Below, one piece after another: positions 43,801 to 51,923 of a DNA stretch of 64,000 bases. The translations under genes were made by a program, and so were the position numbers. Origin of the DNA: Miltoncostaea oceani (lineage in GTDB: Bacteria > Actinomycetota > Thermoleophilia > Miltoncostaeales > Miltoncostaeaceae). The stretch spans positions 682,001 through 746,000 of the forward strand of contig NZ_CP064357.1 of the NCBI RefSeq assembly GCF_018141545.1, read 5' to 3'. Numbering within the stretch: position 1 is the first letter of the stretch; every line of letters starts with the position of its first letter. The notes beneath the pieces are model-generated. The model searched no databases. It saw only the letters and a list, made by a program, of their open reading frames with translations, and was not told where the DNA came from.

Positions 43801-44207
43801 CGATCGAGGGCGGGATGGCCGGTTCAGCCACCGTCCATGGTGAGCGGATCGCGATGCTGCTCGCCGGCGGCGACAAGGAGATGGGCGGGATCTCCGACCT
43901 GGCGCGCAACCTCGGTGAGCGACACGACGAGATGCGCTCGAGCCTCGCCGACATGAGCGAGCGGTTCTCGCTGGCCAGCCGGGCGGAGCGCGAGGCGATG
44001 ATGACCACGATGCTGAGCCGCTCCGCTGAGCTCCGCCAGCTGCGCCAGGAGATCTCCGGCGGCCACCTCGCCACCGACGAGCACGTCCGCGCGCTCGGCC
44101 TCGGAGGAGTCGCCGACGATGTCGATGAGTCTCTGCGGGTGATGGACCAGAGCTTCGCCGCCCAGCAGCAGTCGCTCGAGGCGATGATCGACCGCATGCG
44201 CTCCTGA
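40839..44207 (+). CDS. VirB6/TrbL-like polytopic secretion protein with long tail
   Basis: 1,122 residues. A signal sequence (about 8-29) and an external segment of about 250 residues precede a cluster of six or so membrane helices (about 285-530), the VirB6/TrbL pattern of a type IV secretion inner-membrane channel. The remaining ~590 residues are cytosolic or extracellular: a Gly/Ala/Pro-rich stretch (about 545-870), then a long coiled coil (about 885-1120) with chemoreceptor-like repeats such as STARIVDATERSSAMIGETT. The tail is far longer than in typical VirB6. PrgI/VirB3, VirB4-N and VirB4 genes follow. Confidence 0.8.
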   Translation: MPGLAHIRRLLVVTALMMLAVFPALATANAGDTPGLGTGTPIFSPDLPFQLPILAPSVGNNEAFTFSCVLPPSTENSDASRRAQSLAVSGDTLSEEDVSTLRRLIEFEQKIWRDKDIEDDLKRKIAAFVADGTPVASGGVDGVLVEKILKDIKPVRESASPRVLAMLNPDPDVKEEKSLLAFIPSDCPWNIGIDLEAPGLFDLFDDPGRFFVDLSVYLISQPASAIYDTVGPFTYRFTFFTPHVERGESIFNTPGFSSDTADAAAAARGYDVSLAKDANEQVKRSGWLQAAVWLRTLVSGLYILVLVGAAFLFMARGPVRNKINALEVAPLALLSIIIVLVGPILIGYGITLSNLTVGEFFRMDASCSATAVGASGGQCTTALQQMNAIITSVPSGGGWAEVFYRALALNGAAIAFLLFTIVILVRMIALIALVVLLPVASFLIIFGRRQRQWFAAYVAALAVAIFLPVGMALILRIGLALNPLTGDITAAGTLGDVSTGERLIGLLVLMVTFWGMLKLVKFIRGLMGQGQAGAGFRDLRRMGSQASVRARAAGGSAGGLIPGRGKQGEEDSSIAPGPSAPSNPMRPGFGRRGAPGVPSTAAALGIGGAAQPGADAAAGAVQGAAVAGAAVPTGAEGAPIVRTDTTGRSPMDGTSLLGAAGAQAQGATPVRRPVSREQYESAMRERRDDLSSAVSTGSMPPAREWLPVQDGDEYYLEQNMNFDGEPGEAAGVGAPAAAGARVMRSTSSEGSANSYVPQDDDGFDGPSPVMIARPASMGAVEGHDPEAEEAYAGVGHGVGGMAPTIGGGGPSPYEAVPGAEDLEGPLMRMSSPSLGGQDGAFFDDASAGFSDAGGAPSVDMTSSSPAATPSGDEGIDAFFTPEEPGAGASTGVDADLGERIGERVDSAVERLGEGITETHQESTARIVDATERSSAMIGETTDAASAAVVFGQAETAQAIGGQIADSHADIAAGMSRNMGDLQESLSSAIEGGMAGSATVHGERIAMLLAGGDKEMGGISDLARNLGERHDEMRSSLADMSERFSLASRAEREAMMTTMLSRSAELRQLRQEISGGHLATDEHVRALGLGGVADDVDESLRVMDQSFAAQQQSLEAMIDRMRS

Positions 44208-44208
44208 G

Positions 44209-44232
44209 ATCTCCTCCGCGGCGGAGGGAGAT
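44209..44232 (+). terminator. Hairpin between virB6-like and prgI-like genes
   Basis: Imperfect stem ATCTCCTCCGC / GCGGAGGGAGAT directly after the stop. It may attenuate transcription or protect the mRNA rather than end the operon. Confidence 0.5.
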
Positions 44233-44275
44233 TCTGGCCCCCGCGCGCCGGGCTCACCCATCATGAGCTCGAGCT

Positions 44276-44644
44276 ATGGCACGCCAACCGACCAGACTTC
44301 CCTCGGGCCTGAACGACGAGGGCTACTTCCTCACCACGAGCATGATCTCGCTGACCCTGCGTCAGCTGATGGCCCTGCTCGGCGGCGGAATGCTCTTCTA
44401 TCTCGGCGCTGAGATCCTGAACAACTTCCTCCCCGGGCCGATCGCCTGGGTGCTCGCGCTTCCGATCCTGCTGACAGGGGTCGCGTTCGCCTTCATCAAG
44501 CGCAAGGGGCGCCCGATCGACGACTGGCTCGGCGACAAGCTGCGATTCCTGATCGAGCCGACCGTCTACACGATGCGCGACCCGAACGCCGAGGAGCCCG
44601 AGAGCGACGAGGCGGAGTGGACCGAGGAGAAGATCCGTGGCTGA
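44276..44644 (+). CDS. PrgI/VirB3-like membrane protein
   Basis: 122 residues. LTLRQLMALLGGGMLFYLG, a second hydrophobic segment (about 60-77) and FIKRKGRPIDDWLGDKLRFL are the PrgI-family pattern of Gram-positive conjugation systems, the VirB3 counterpart. It is an inner-membrane component next to the VirB4 ATPase. The last eight bases overlap the next gene. Confidence 0.82.
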   Translation: MARQPTRLPSGLNDEGYFLTTSMISLTLRQLMALLGGGMLFYLGAEILNNFLPGPIAWVLALPILLTGVAFAFIKRKGRPIDDWLGDKLRFLIEPTVYTMRDPNAEEPESDEAEWTEEKIRG

Positions 44645-45650
44645 GTCATCGGTCCTCGACCTCGTCCCGGTCTGGCGGATCCTCCCCGAGGCCGGTCAGA
44701 GCGATGGCGCGATCCTGATCATGCGCGACGGCAGCTTCCGGATGATCATGCGCGCCGGCGCCGTGAACTTCGACATGAAGTCGCCGAGCGAGCAGGGCGC
44801 GATCTCGGACGCCTTCGGGGCGCTGCTGAACTCCCTGAGCGCCGACTTCCCGCTCCAGATCCTGGTCCACACCAAGAACCTGGACGCCAACAGCTACATG
44901 CGCCAGTTCGAGTCGCGACGGCGGGACACCACCCTGCCGGCGCTGACACGGGCCCTGATCGAGGACCACTGCACGCACTTCGAAGCCCAGGTGCGCGACC
45001 ACAATCTGCTCCAGCGCGAGTTCTACTTCGTGGTCCCCTACGGCGTGGAGACGACCAGCATCAAGAAGGGCTCGGACTCCCTTCCGGGGTGGTCGATCAT
45101 CAAGGCCCTGATCACGCCCGACGACTCGCGCTTCGAGCCGAAGATCGACGCCCTGAAGCTCGACATCGTCCGCCAGCAGCTGGACCTGCGAGCCCACCAG
45201 CTGGAGGGCTATCTGGGCCGGATCGAGATCCCGAGCCGGCGCCTCAACTTCTTCGAAGTGCGCGAGCTCCTCTATGAGATGTACAACCCCGACGCCGCCC
45301 GGCGCCAGCGACAGCGATCCGTGCCACGCTCGGACCGCCTCTTCTCCGGGCCGCGCCGTGTCGTCGCCGAGGACGCCGGCCGCCGCGCCGCGCCGGCCTC
45401 GACGCCGAACGAAGCCCCCCAGGTGCTGCGCGCCCGGCCGGTCGAGACGACCCCCCGCCCCGCCCCTCCGCGTCCTGCCCCGCCGCGGGCCGCTCCTGCT
45501 GATGACCGTCCCGAGGAAGGTCGCCGGCGCGCCCGGCCGACCGCGGGATCCCCGCCTGCCGCGCCAGGTCACGCTGCCCCGGATGAGCGCCGTCGTTCAC
45601 GTCCGGCCGCTCCGGCGCCGGCGTCCAACGAGCCTCCGCGCATCGGCTGA
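44637..45650 (+). CDS. VirB4 N-terminal-like protein (separate polypeptide)
   Basis: 337 residues from GTG 44637. Residues 1-220 match the N-terminal half of VirB4-type ATPases (GAILIMRDGSFRMIMRAGAV, ALLNSLSADFPLQILVHTKN, YFVVPYG) but there is no Walker motif. The C-terminal 115 residues are Pro/Arg/Ala-rich and likely disordered. The ATPase part is encoded by the next gene, so VirB4 appears split. It probably docks the ATPase to the membrane complex. Confidence 0.75.
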   Translation: MAESSVLDLVPVWRILPEAGQSDGAILIMRDGSFRMIMRAGAVNFDMKSPSEQGAISDAFGALLNSLSADFPLQILVHTKNLDANSYMRQFESRRRDTTLPALTRALIEDHCTHFEAQVRDHNLLQREFYFVVPYGVETTSIKKGSDSLPGWSIIKALITPDDSRFEPKIDALKLDIVRQQLDLRAHQLEGYLGRIEIPSRRLNFFEVRELLYEMYNPDAARRQRQRSVPRSDRLFSGPRRVVAEDAGRRAAPASTPNEAPQVLRARPVETTPRPAPPRPAPPRAAPADDRPEEGRRRARPTAGSPPAAPGHAAPDERRRSRPAAPAPASNEPPRIG

Positions 45651-45704
45651 GCCGCCCCCTGGGCGGTAGCGAGATTGCCCTCCTGCCGATCCCGGGCGGC
45701 GCAC

Positions 45705-45710
45705 TATCGC
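45705..45710 (+). promoter_or_regulatory. -10 box variant (TATCGC)
   Basis: Six bases before the VirB4 ATG at 45717; it may give the ATPase gene its own promoter. Confidence 0.35.
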
Positions 45711-45716
45711 GGTCTC

Positions 45717-47702
45717 ATGGGATTCCATCCACTCAAGAACCTCAAGGACGCGATCGCCGCTGAGCCCGATGAGGGCCCGGTCCTCGAGGACGAGGAGGTC
45801 CATGAGGATCCGCTTCTCGAGCGGGGCGCCATGGAGGTCCGGCGGATGGTCGCCCCCCAGTCCTTCGTGGTCAACCAGTACCACCTGAGGGTGGGCGGCG
45901 AGTTCTGCCGCACGCTCTGGATCCAGACCTACCCGCCGACGGTCCAGGACAACTGGCTCGGCCCGCTCTTCCTCTGGCAGGAGGTGATGGACGTGAGCAT
46001 GTTCATCAACCCGCTCGAGACCGACCGGGTGCTGCGCAACCTGCGTCAGCTCGTGAACCGCGACGAGGCCCAGCTGACCGTCTTCGACGAGCAGGACAAG
46101 GACCGCGACTATGCCCTCGAGCGTCGCTACGCCGACAACCAGAAGTTCATCGCCGCGCTCGAGAACGACCAGACCCGGGCGTTTCAGATCTCGATCATCA
46201 TCACCCTGCGCGCCCGCAGCGAGGCGCAGCTTGACGCGATCTCGGAGATGCTCGAGCGGCGCCTGTCGATGTGCCACATCTCGCGCGCGGACCTGCGCCA
46301 CAAGTCGGGATTCATCTCGACGCTGCCCCTGCTCGACAACCGCCTCAGCGACATGTTCGCGGTGACCAACATGCAGACCCAGGGCGTCCAGACGATGTTC
46401 CCCCTGACCTCGTCTGACATCGCCCACCCGACCGGCGTCCTGCTCGGCGTCAACATGATCACCCGCTCGAACGTGATCGTGGACCGCTTCCTGCAGCCGC
46501 TGATCGCCAACCCGACGATGGCGATCCTCGGGGTGCCGGGCTCGGGCAAGAGCTACGCCGCCAAGTCCGAGATGCTGCGCTGGAACGTGCTCCACGGCGT
46601 GCCGGTGATCGCCATCGACCCCCAGAACGAGTACGACCGGCTCTGCGAGGGCCTGGGCGGGCAGTTCGTGGACATCTCCGCCGACAGCCGCGACAAGATC
46701 AACCCGCTCGACTTCAGCCACCAGGTCGGCTCGGAGACCAACGCCCTCCAGCAGAAGCTGACGTTCATGATCGGCATGGTCGAGGTCCTGCTGCGCGCCG
46801 GCTCCCGCGAGCGGCCGCCGCTCACCGACTACCAGCGGGCGATCCTCGAGCGCGCCCTCCAGGCGCTCTACAAGCGCCACGGCTATGAGATCCGCTCGAT
46901 CCAGTCCCAGCAGTCCGCGACGCCCGAGAACATGCCGCTGCTCGGGGATCTCTATGACTCCCTGGTGCGGCTGGACCGGATCTCCTCGACCAAGGACGCC
47001 GCCTTCCACGCCCAGATCACCCCGTTGATCGTCGGCATGGGGCCCTACGTCAACAGCGGCGCCTACTCGGGCATGTTCGACCACCCGACGACGGTCGACC
47101 TGAGCTCGCACTTCATCGTCTTCAACATCCAGAAGCTCGAGGACTCCCTCCTGCCGATGGGCATGTACCTGATCCTCGAGTTCCTGCGGACGGCCCTGTT
47201 CACCCTCCGTCAGATGCACTCGGGCAAGAGGCGCCTGCTCTACGTGGACGAGGCCCAGCGCCTGATGGACTTCCCCGAGACGAGCTCGTTCCTCGACTGG
47301 GTGGCCCGGACGGCCCGTAAGTTCAACGTCGGCCTCACGGTGATCACCCAGAACATCGAGGGCTTCCTTCTCGACGCGAACGGCCAGGAGAACCGCGCCG
47401 GCCGCGCGATCCTCGCCAACTGCGCGACCACCCTGATGCTCCGCCAGCACGCGAACTCCCAGGAGGTGCTCTCCAAGGCCTTCCGGCTCTCACCCGCCGA
47501 GGCTCAGCACCTGGCGACCTTCGGCCCCGGTGAGGGACTCCTGAAGGTCGGCGATGAGCGGTGCTGGGTCACGATGACGAACATGACCAGCCCCCTCGAG
47601 CACCGGATGATCACCACCAACGCCTCCGAGGTCGCGAAGATCCACCGCGAGATCGAGGCTGCCGACCAGCAGCGTCAGATCGGCAGCGGCCCCCGCCGCT
47701 GA
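45717..47702 (+). CDS. virB4: VirB4-like secretion ATPase
   Basis: 661 residues. An N-terminal part of about 240 residues is followed by a RecA-like ATPase: Walker A GVPGSGKS (272-279), then PVIAIDPQNEYDRLCEGLGG, and Walker B LLYVDEAQRLMD (Asp511, Glu512), then VITQNIEGF, the VirB4/TraC pattern. It should power pilus biogenesis or substrate export at the inner membrane. Start ATG 45717; the longer 45675 frame lies in a spacer. Closest relatives are probably VirB4 proteins of the PrgI-linked Gram-positive and CPR type. Confidence 0.9.
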   Translation: MGFHPLKNLKDAIAAEPDEGPVLEDEEVHEDPLLERGAMEVRRMVAPQSFVVNQYHLRVGGEFCRTLWIQTYPPTVQDNWLGPLFLWQEVMDVSMFINPLETDRVLRNLRQLVNRDEAQLTVFDEQDKDRDYALERRYADNQKFIAALENDQTRAFQISIIITLRARSEAQLDAISEMLERRLSMCHISRADLRHKSGFISTLPLLDNRLSDMFAVTNMQTQGVQTMFPLTSSDIAHPTGVLLGVNMITRSNVIVDRFLQPLIANPTMAILGVPGSGKSYAAKSEMLRWNVLHGVPVIAIDPQNEYDRLCEGLGGQFVDISADSRDKINPLDFSHQVGSETNALQQKLTFMIGMVEVLLRAGSRERPPLTDYQRAILERALQALYKRHGYEIRSIQSQQSATPENMPLLGDLYDSLVRLDRISSTKDAAFHAQITPLIVGMGPYVNSGAYSGMFDHPTTVDLSSHFIVFNIQKLEDSLLPMGMYLILEFLRTALFTLRQMHSGKRRLLYVDEAQRLMDFPETSSFLDWVARTARKFNVGLTVITQNIEGFLLDANGQENRAGRAILANCATTLMLRQHANSQEVLSKAFRLSPAEAQHLATFGPGEGLLKVGDERCWVTMTNMTSPLEHRMITTNASEVAKIHREIEAADQQRQIGSGPRR

Positions 47703-47707
47703 GCTCC

Positions 47708-47734
47708 CGGGGGCGCCGGCTCCGCGGCGGCCCC
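47708..47734. terminator. Convergent hairpin
   Basis: GGGGGCGCCG pairs with CGGCGGCCCCC (one bulge), loop GCTCCG, between converging genes virB4 and 47735-48700; may stop transcription from both sides. Confidence 0.6.
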
Positions 47735-48700
47735 CTACTGCTGCCTGATCGCGAGTGCCTCGGCTGTCTTGCAGCGCCGGCAGTCCGCGTCCCCGCAGCC
47801 GATCTTCGACTCGGCGACGCTGATGCTCTCGCGGAGAGACGCGATGTCGCGCGCGCGCTTCTGCTTGCTGGCCTTCCCCATCGCGGAAAGGGCCAGGACG
47901 AGGGCCACCGCGAGGACGGCCCCGCAGCCGGCGAAGATCAGCGGTAGGAAGCTGTCCTCCCCCGCGGACGTGTCCACTCCTGAGACTCGCATTCCAAGCG
48001 TCCAGCCACCGAACGCCGCGGCGCCGATCAGCAGAAGCGAGAGCCGAAACAGGGCGTCATCGGAGAAGCCGCCGACGGATTCCTCGATCTTCTTCGCGAG
48101 CTTCGCCTTGTCGGCGGCGATCGCGCGCTCGATCGGCTCTTCCGGACCGTGGGTCTCCCGCGCCTTCCTCAGCCGGATGAGGTGCTGCTCACGGCTGGTT
48201 CGCTCGAGGTCGGCTTCTGCTTGTCGCCTCCGGCGGACCTTCAGCGCAGCGCGCTCGGCTTCCTCGCGGGCCTCGCGGGCATCGATCTCCTTCGCGGCCT
48301 CCCCGGCCGATGCGGCCGCCCGCTCCCGGCACCACACGCAGGTCCTCACGGGCTTCGTCCAAGACTCGACCTCGGCCTCGATCACCCGCGGGCTGGGGCC
48401 GGAGGGGTACGGGTAGTTGCTGCTCAGGCCGTTGTGAGTCGTCGCCATCAGGACCGGGACCTGGACCGTCACGGGGACATGGACCGGGACGAAGGGAGGA
48501 CTATGTATCGGTTGCCCCGTCGGGGCGAAGCCGATCACGGGTCCCGGCACCATGTGGGTCTGGGTGTAGGTGTGTCCCACCTCCCCGACCTCCACGCTCA
48601 GTAGGAGATGATCCTCGCACCGGCGCTGCCCACACTCCTGGCAGGCGACCGATCCACGAAGGCTCTCGCAGGTCTGGCAGGTGAAGCGGGCGCCGCTCAT
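47735..48700 (-). CDS. Zinc-ribbon and coiled-coil membrane protein
   Basis: 321 residues from MSGARFTCQTC. Cys pairs CQTC/CQEC (about 8-32), CVWC (about 120) and CRRC near the end may bind zinc. A charged helical stretch (about 125-205) precedes two hydrophobic segments (about 220-240 and 255-278). Function unknown. AGAGG lies upstream. Confidence 0.6.
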   Translation of the reverse strand: MSGARFTCQTCESLRGSVACQECGQRRCEDHLLLSVEVGEVGHTYTQTHMVPGPVIGFAPTGQPIHSPPFVPVHVPVTVQVPVLMATTHNGLSSNYPYPSGPSPRVIEAEVESWTKPVRTCVWCRERAAASAGEAAKEIDAREAREEAERAALKVRRRRQAEADLERTSREQHLIRLRKARETHGPEEPIERAIAADKAKLAKKIEESVGGFSDDALFRLSLLLIGAAAFGGWTLGMRVSGVDTSAGEDSFLPLIFAGCGAVLAVALVLALSAMGKASKQKRARDIASLRESISVAESKIGCGDADCRRCKTAEALAIRQQ

Positions 48701-49014
48701 GGCTGGTTCCGTTCCTCTGAGCACGTCGTCCCCGGTGAACTCGACCTAGCGGAGCCCTTTGGATCCGCGGTCGTGGAATCTACGGACCGACCGGCATGGA
48801 CAGAACTGGACGTCCGTACAGTCGCCTCGTCGGCCGCCGGCGGCCCGTCGCTGTGTGATGACCTGCCTTCGGCAACATCGGAGAGTGCTGTGTGGCAGTG
48901 GATGACCCTAGGGGACCAAGGATCACGGTCGGCCGTCCGGCCAGGTAAGTCCCGGCGGTCGGGGAGTCGCCCTTGCGCGGATGCGAAACGGGCCGGGGCA
49001 CCTGCAAGCGTCGG
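48701..49014. other. Divergent intergenic region
   Basis: About 310 bases between divergent starts. It includes a perfect GC palindrome GCCGCCGGCGGC (about 48832-48843) and promoter DNA at its right end; no convincing reading frame. Confidence 0.45.
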
Positions 49015-49020
49015 TAAGAT
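49015..49020 (+). promoter_or_regulatory. Leaderless -10 box (TAAGAT)
   Basis: Six bases before ATG 49027. Confidence 0.6.
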
Positions 49021-49026
49021 CATCAC

Positions 49027-49800
49027 ATGACGGACCTGGTTCTCGAAGCCGATGAGAGTGTCGGAGGTGGCGACCTCTTCCTCGGTGAGGATGTCGATCT
49101 CTCCGATGAGACGGTCCTTCGCAACCTCCAGCGCGTGATCGAGGAGGTCGTCGGCAGCGCCCGTGGTGTCCGCATCAGCGTCCTGTCCGCCGACCAGTGG
49201 CTGACGGCGGTGGACCGCCTCGTCCCCGCCTCTCTGCGCCGCGGGGTGCGTCAGCACTTCCACATCCTCGCGGACCCGAAGAAGCGCGGTCATCTGCTGG
49301 TCGGGCCGGCGACGCTGGCGGGCCTGAACGAGAAGTCCTGCCAGATCACCGCGGAGGTGACCTACGCGATCCTGAAGTCGGGGACGCCGGCTCCGCCACC
49401 CCTGTATCAGCGCGGCTCGGCCGATCTGCTCGCCGAGGAGGTCGCCCAGCGGATCGAGGTGCCGATCTTCACGCACAACTACCCGCGCGAGGCCCGGTTC
49501 TGTGCTGAGATGATCTCGATGCTCCAGATCGACCACGCCGGCTTCGAGCGACGCGAATGGCTCGGGACTCTCATGACGAGTCCGCGTCAGTTCTTCCTCG
49601 CGGTTCGCAAGTCGCGCTTCAGTGACAGGCTGCTCGAGGCCGTCAAGCAGGACGAGGCCCTTCTCGCCCGGCTCGAGGCTCCACGGCGCCCGGCGCTCGT
49701 GGCCGCCCTCGCCTCCACGGAGATGACACACGACGATCCGCTGGTTCGGCTGACCGAGCGCCTGCTCGTGGCCTACCGCGCCGAGGCCAAGGTCGCCTGA
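49027..49800 (+). CDS. Hypothetical protein
   Basis: 257 residues, soluble, alpha/beta, no recognised motif. It is co-translated with the next gene (TGATG overlap at 49799-49801). The two conserved-looking unknowns form a unit with its own leaderless promoter. Confidence 0.6.
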   Translation: MTDLVLEADESVGGGDLFLGEDVDLSDETVLRNLQRVIEEVVGSARGVRISVLSADQWLTAVDRLVPASLRRGVRQHFHILADPKKRGHLLVGPATLAGLNEKSCQITAEVTYAILKSGTPAPPPLYQRGSADLLAEEVAQRIEVPIFTHNYPREARFCAEMISMLQIDHAGFERREWLGTLMTSPRQFFLAVRKSRFSDRLLEAVKQDEALLARLEAPRRPALVAALASTEMTHDDPLVRLTERLLVAYRAEAKVA

Positions 49801-50390
49801 TGGCCGATCTCGGTCAGTTCCCCTCAGACAGCGGCGAGGAGGTCGAGGACCTCCTGCGCGAAGGCCGGCCGCGCCTTGCCACCCAGGCCCTGATCGACGC
49901 CTTCGCCGACTGCCTGCCCGAGCTCCCCCTTCGCTTCAGCCTGCTGCTGGTGCGGGTGGACGAGCAGACGGCTCTCGAGGTCGCCCAGGGCATCCGCCGG
50001 GGCGACAAGGTCTCCCTCACCCTCACCGACGGGCCCCGCGAGGCCCTCAGCGTCTACTGGGGTGCGCGCCGGGTCGGGGACCTGGCCGCCTCGGACCGCG
50101 AGCTCGTGCTCGAGTTCGGCGAGCACCGCGCGCTCTACACGCCCCGCGTGCTCGAGATCCTCTTCCGCCCCGGAGCCGGTGGTGGACTCCAGACCTTCGC
50201 GATCGAGCTGGTGCGGCCCGAGCAGCGTCGCTGCCCGCGCTGCGGCAGGACGATGCCCGCGCGCTCCGGCCACCGCTGCAAGACCGACCCCGAGATCGAG
50301 GCGCGCCCCGGTCAGCCGGCGGTCGCCCTCCACGGCCCCCTGGCCTCGCTGATCAGCGACAGGGACAGCCGGCGCCGCTCACCCCGCTAG
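49800..50390 (+). CDS. Hypothetical protein with one zinc finger
   Basis: 196 residues. The first 135 are beta-rich and unrecognised; CPRCGRTMPARSGHRC (about 142-157) is a compact four-ligand zinc site. It overlaps the preceding gene by one base. Confidence 0.6.
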   Translation: MADLGQFPSDSGEEVEDLLREGRPRLATQALIDAFADCLPELPLRFSLLLVRVDEQTALEVAQGIRRGDKVSLTLTDGPREALSVYWGARRVGDLAASDRELVLEFGEHRALYTPRVLEILFRPGAGGGLQTFAIELVRPEQRRCPRCGRTMPARSGHRCKTDPEIEARPGQPAVALHGPLASLISDRDSRRRSPR

Positions 50391-50579
50391 GGGCCCCGTT
50401 ACCGGACCTCGCCGGGCCCGACGCGTGCCGGTAGTGCTCTGCCGTCGATCGGGGATACTGATGCGGCCAGGCATCAGGCCACTCAGCGTCCGTCGCGGGG
50501 GCTCACCATCGACCACCAGACCCGCGGACTCCTCCGAGCTCTCCGCATCGACCAGGTGCCGTCCTCTCCGGCGCGGCCC

Positions 50580-50789
50580 TCAGGACGGGTGCTGGCCGGA
50601 CCAGAGTCCCGTCGCGAGATGCCGATCGATGAGCGCCTCCAGGTCGTCATCCTCCACCTCGAAGAGGGGCGTAGGCGCCGGGGTCGCCCCCAGGTTGACC
50701 AGCAGCTGGCCGAGCCTCATGTCGGGGACGGCGTCCCAGGCGACGGCGAGCTTGCCGAGGATGCGCTCCATCCGCTCAGGGTCTCTCAT
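50580..50789 (-). CDS. Conserved small protein
   Basis: 69 residues (MRDPERMERILGKLAVAWDA, then DMRLGQLLVNL and FEVEDDDLEALI). This pattern recalls a widespread family of small proteins of unknown function found in many bacteria and phages. A perfect GGAGGAG site lies seven bases before the ATG. A short chimeric leader ORF ends inside that site. Confidence 0.7.
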   Translation of the reverse strand: MRDPERMERILGKLAVAWDAVPDMRLGQLLVNLGATPAPTPLFEVEDDDLEALIDRHLATGLWSGQHPS

Positions 50790-50792
50790 CGT

Positions 50793-50906
50793 TCAGCTCC
50801 TCCGGTGCCGCCGGCCACGCAGCCGGCGGAGCGAACATCCGCTCACGCACGGCGCGTCGAGCTCGACGGCCGCCTCCGGGTCCTTGCGTGGATCGACTCG
50901 GTTCAT
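50793..50906 (-). pseudogene. Chimeric leader ORF from a 38867-gene/recA duplication
   Basis: A 37-codon reading frame on the minus strand. Its first eight codons (MNRVDPRK) copy the start of the membrane-protein gene at 38867 (MSRFDPRK), and the next ten (DPEAAVELDA) copy the RecA C-terminus ([10 protein letters not shown]); a one-base deletion then shifts the frame. It stops at 50793, inside the ribosome-binding region of the gene at 50789, so it may act as its leader. Order is permuted relative to the source locus. Confidence 0.65.
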
Positions 50907-50990
50907 CCGCGCGAAGTTAGCAACCGCCCCAGCCGAACACGGGCGACCTTCGCGTGCAAGCCTCCTCGTGACCGCGCAAGGGCTCCGCTG
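50826..50990. repeat. Degraded duplicate of recA 3' end and adjacent promoter region
   Basis: 50826-50881 matches 39053-39110 (recA 3' coding part) and 50882-50990 matches 38843-38952 (start of the membrane-protein gene, its promoter and part of the recA terminator), both in the same strand orientation but in swapped order. Several substitutions and indels are present and the terminator stem is lost. Confidence 0.75.
50914..50919 (-). promoter_or_regulatory. Duplicated leaderless -10 box (TAACTT)
   Basis: Same box and seven-base spacing as at 38875-38880, in front of the chimeric leader ORF; it may drive the small gene at 50580-50789. Confidence 0.5.
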
Positions 50991-51025
50991 ATGTCATCAG
51001 TCCCACCTGCTCCTGGAGGTGCGGG

Positions 51026-51760
51026 GTGATCCTCCCATCGCTGGGGGCCGCGCTCTCTGCTGCCGCGGACCAGGTCGGCCACCCGGCAGCAGGCGTCGCG
51101 CTCTACCCCTCCGCCGGCGCCGACACCATGCCTCTCATCCAGCTGTCCAAGGCCCGTTGCCTGGCTGCGATCGGTGATGGACCTCAGGCGGTCGGCGTCT
51201 TCGCCTACGTGGACAACCAGCCGGTGCTCGAGCCGCGGGCCCAGCTGGCCTTCAAGGATGCGCGTACCTCCATAGAGACGGCGCAGTCCATCCCCGTTTC
51301 CATCGCGGGTCGCCCCGCCTGGATGCTGAGTGTTCGCGTGACGAGCCATTCGGAGCGATGGTCGACGGTCTGCGCGGTGATCCGCATCGAAGCGGACAAC
51401 AGCGTCGTCGCATCCTGGTGCGAGAAGGAGGGTTGGAGGCCGGACATCTTCATCGGTGTCTGCGATGGATGCGGCGCCTTCGGCGGCAACCAGGGCAGAT
51501 GCGTCAACGCGCTCCACGGCTCAGGGTTCCTCGGTCCACAGACCCCCGACTGGTGGATCACCGACCACTTCCCCAGTGCGGAGCCGCCCAGGTTCGAGGG
51601 ATCCCACGTCCTCAGCACCGAGGACGGATTCCCCTATGCGCTGCGTCGAGTCGCGCGCATGGGAGGGTGGCCGGGTGGGTACGGGCGCTGGCACCCGGAG
51701 GTCCGCGGCAGCACCCTCTACCGCGTCGAGCGGGTCGGCGAGACCCTGTCGATCTTCTGA
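51026..51760 (+). CDS. Hypothetical protein
   Basis: 244 residues from GTG 51026, set by GGAGGT five bases upstream. Soluble; contains CDGC and aromatic-rich segments (TPDWWITDHF, GGWPGGYGRWHP). No family recognised. Confidence 0.55.
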   Translation: MILPSLGAALSAAADQVGHPAAGVALYPSAGADTMPLIQLSKARCLAAIGDGPQAVGVFAYVDNQPVLEPRAQLAFKDARTSIETAQSIPVSIAGRPAWMLSVRVTSHSERWSTVCAVIRIEADNSVVASWCEKEGWRPDIFIGVCDGCGAFGGNQGRCVNALHGSGFLGPQTPDWWITDHFPSAEPPRFEGSHVLSTEDGFPYALRRVARMGGWPGGYGRWHPEVRGSTLYRVERVGETLSIF

Positions 51761-51865
51761 GTCGGTGTGGCCTCACTGACCGCCTGGGACAGCCGGTGCC
51801 GGACTCCCACGCGGGACCCGGGGCCTGGGGCCGACCTCACAGGCGCCCCGACGGGGCCAACGCTC

Positions 51866-51871
51866 TAGACT
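51866..51871 (+). promoter_or_regulatory. -10 box (TAGACT) with leader
   Basis: About 45 bases of leader follow, ending in AGAGGA near GTG 51924. Confidence 0.45.
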
Positions 51872-51923
51872 TGCCGGCGGCCGAGAGGCCACATCCTGGA
51901 ACGCGTGAGAGAGGACCTCGACG

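Noticed and set aside
45597-47450. 617-residue minus-strand open frame
   Set aside because: Antisense to virB4 with its strong Walker motifs; composition typical of a shadow frame.
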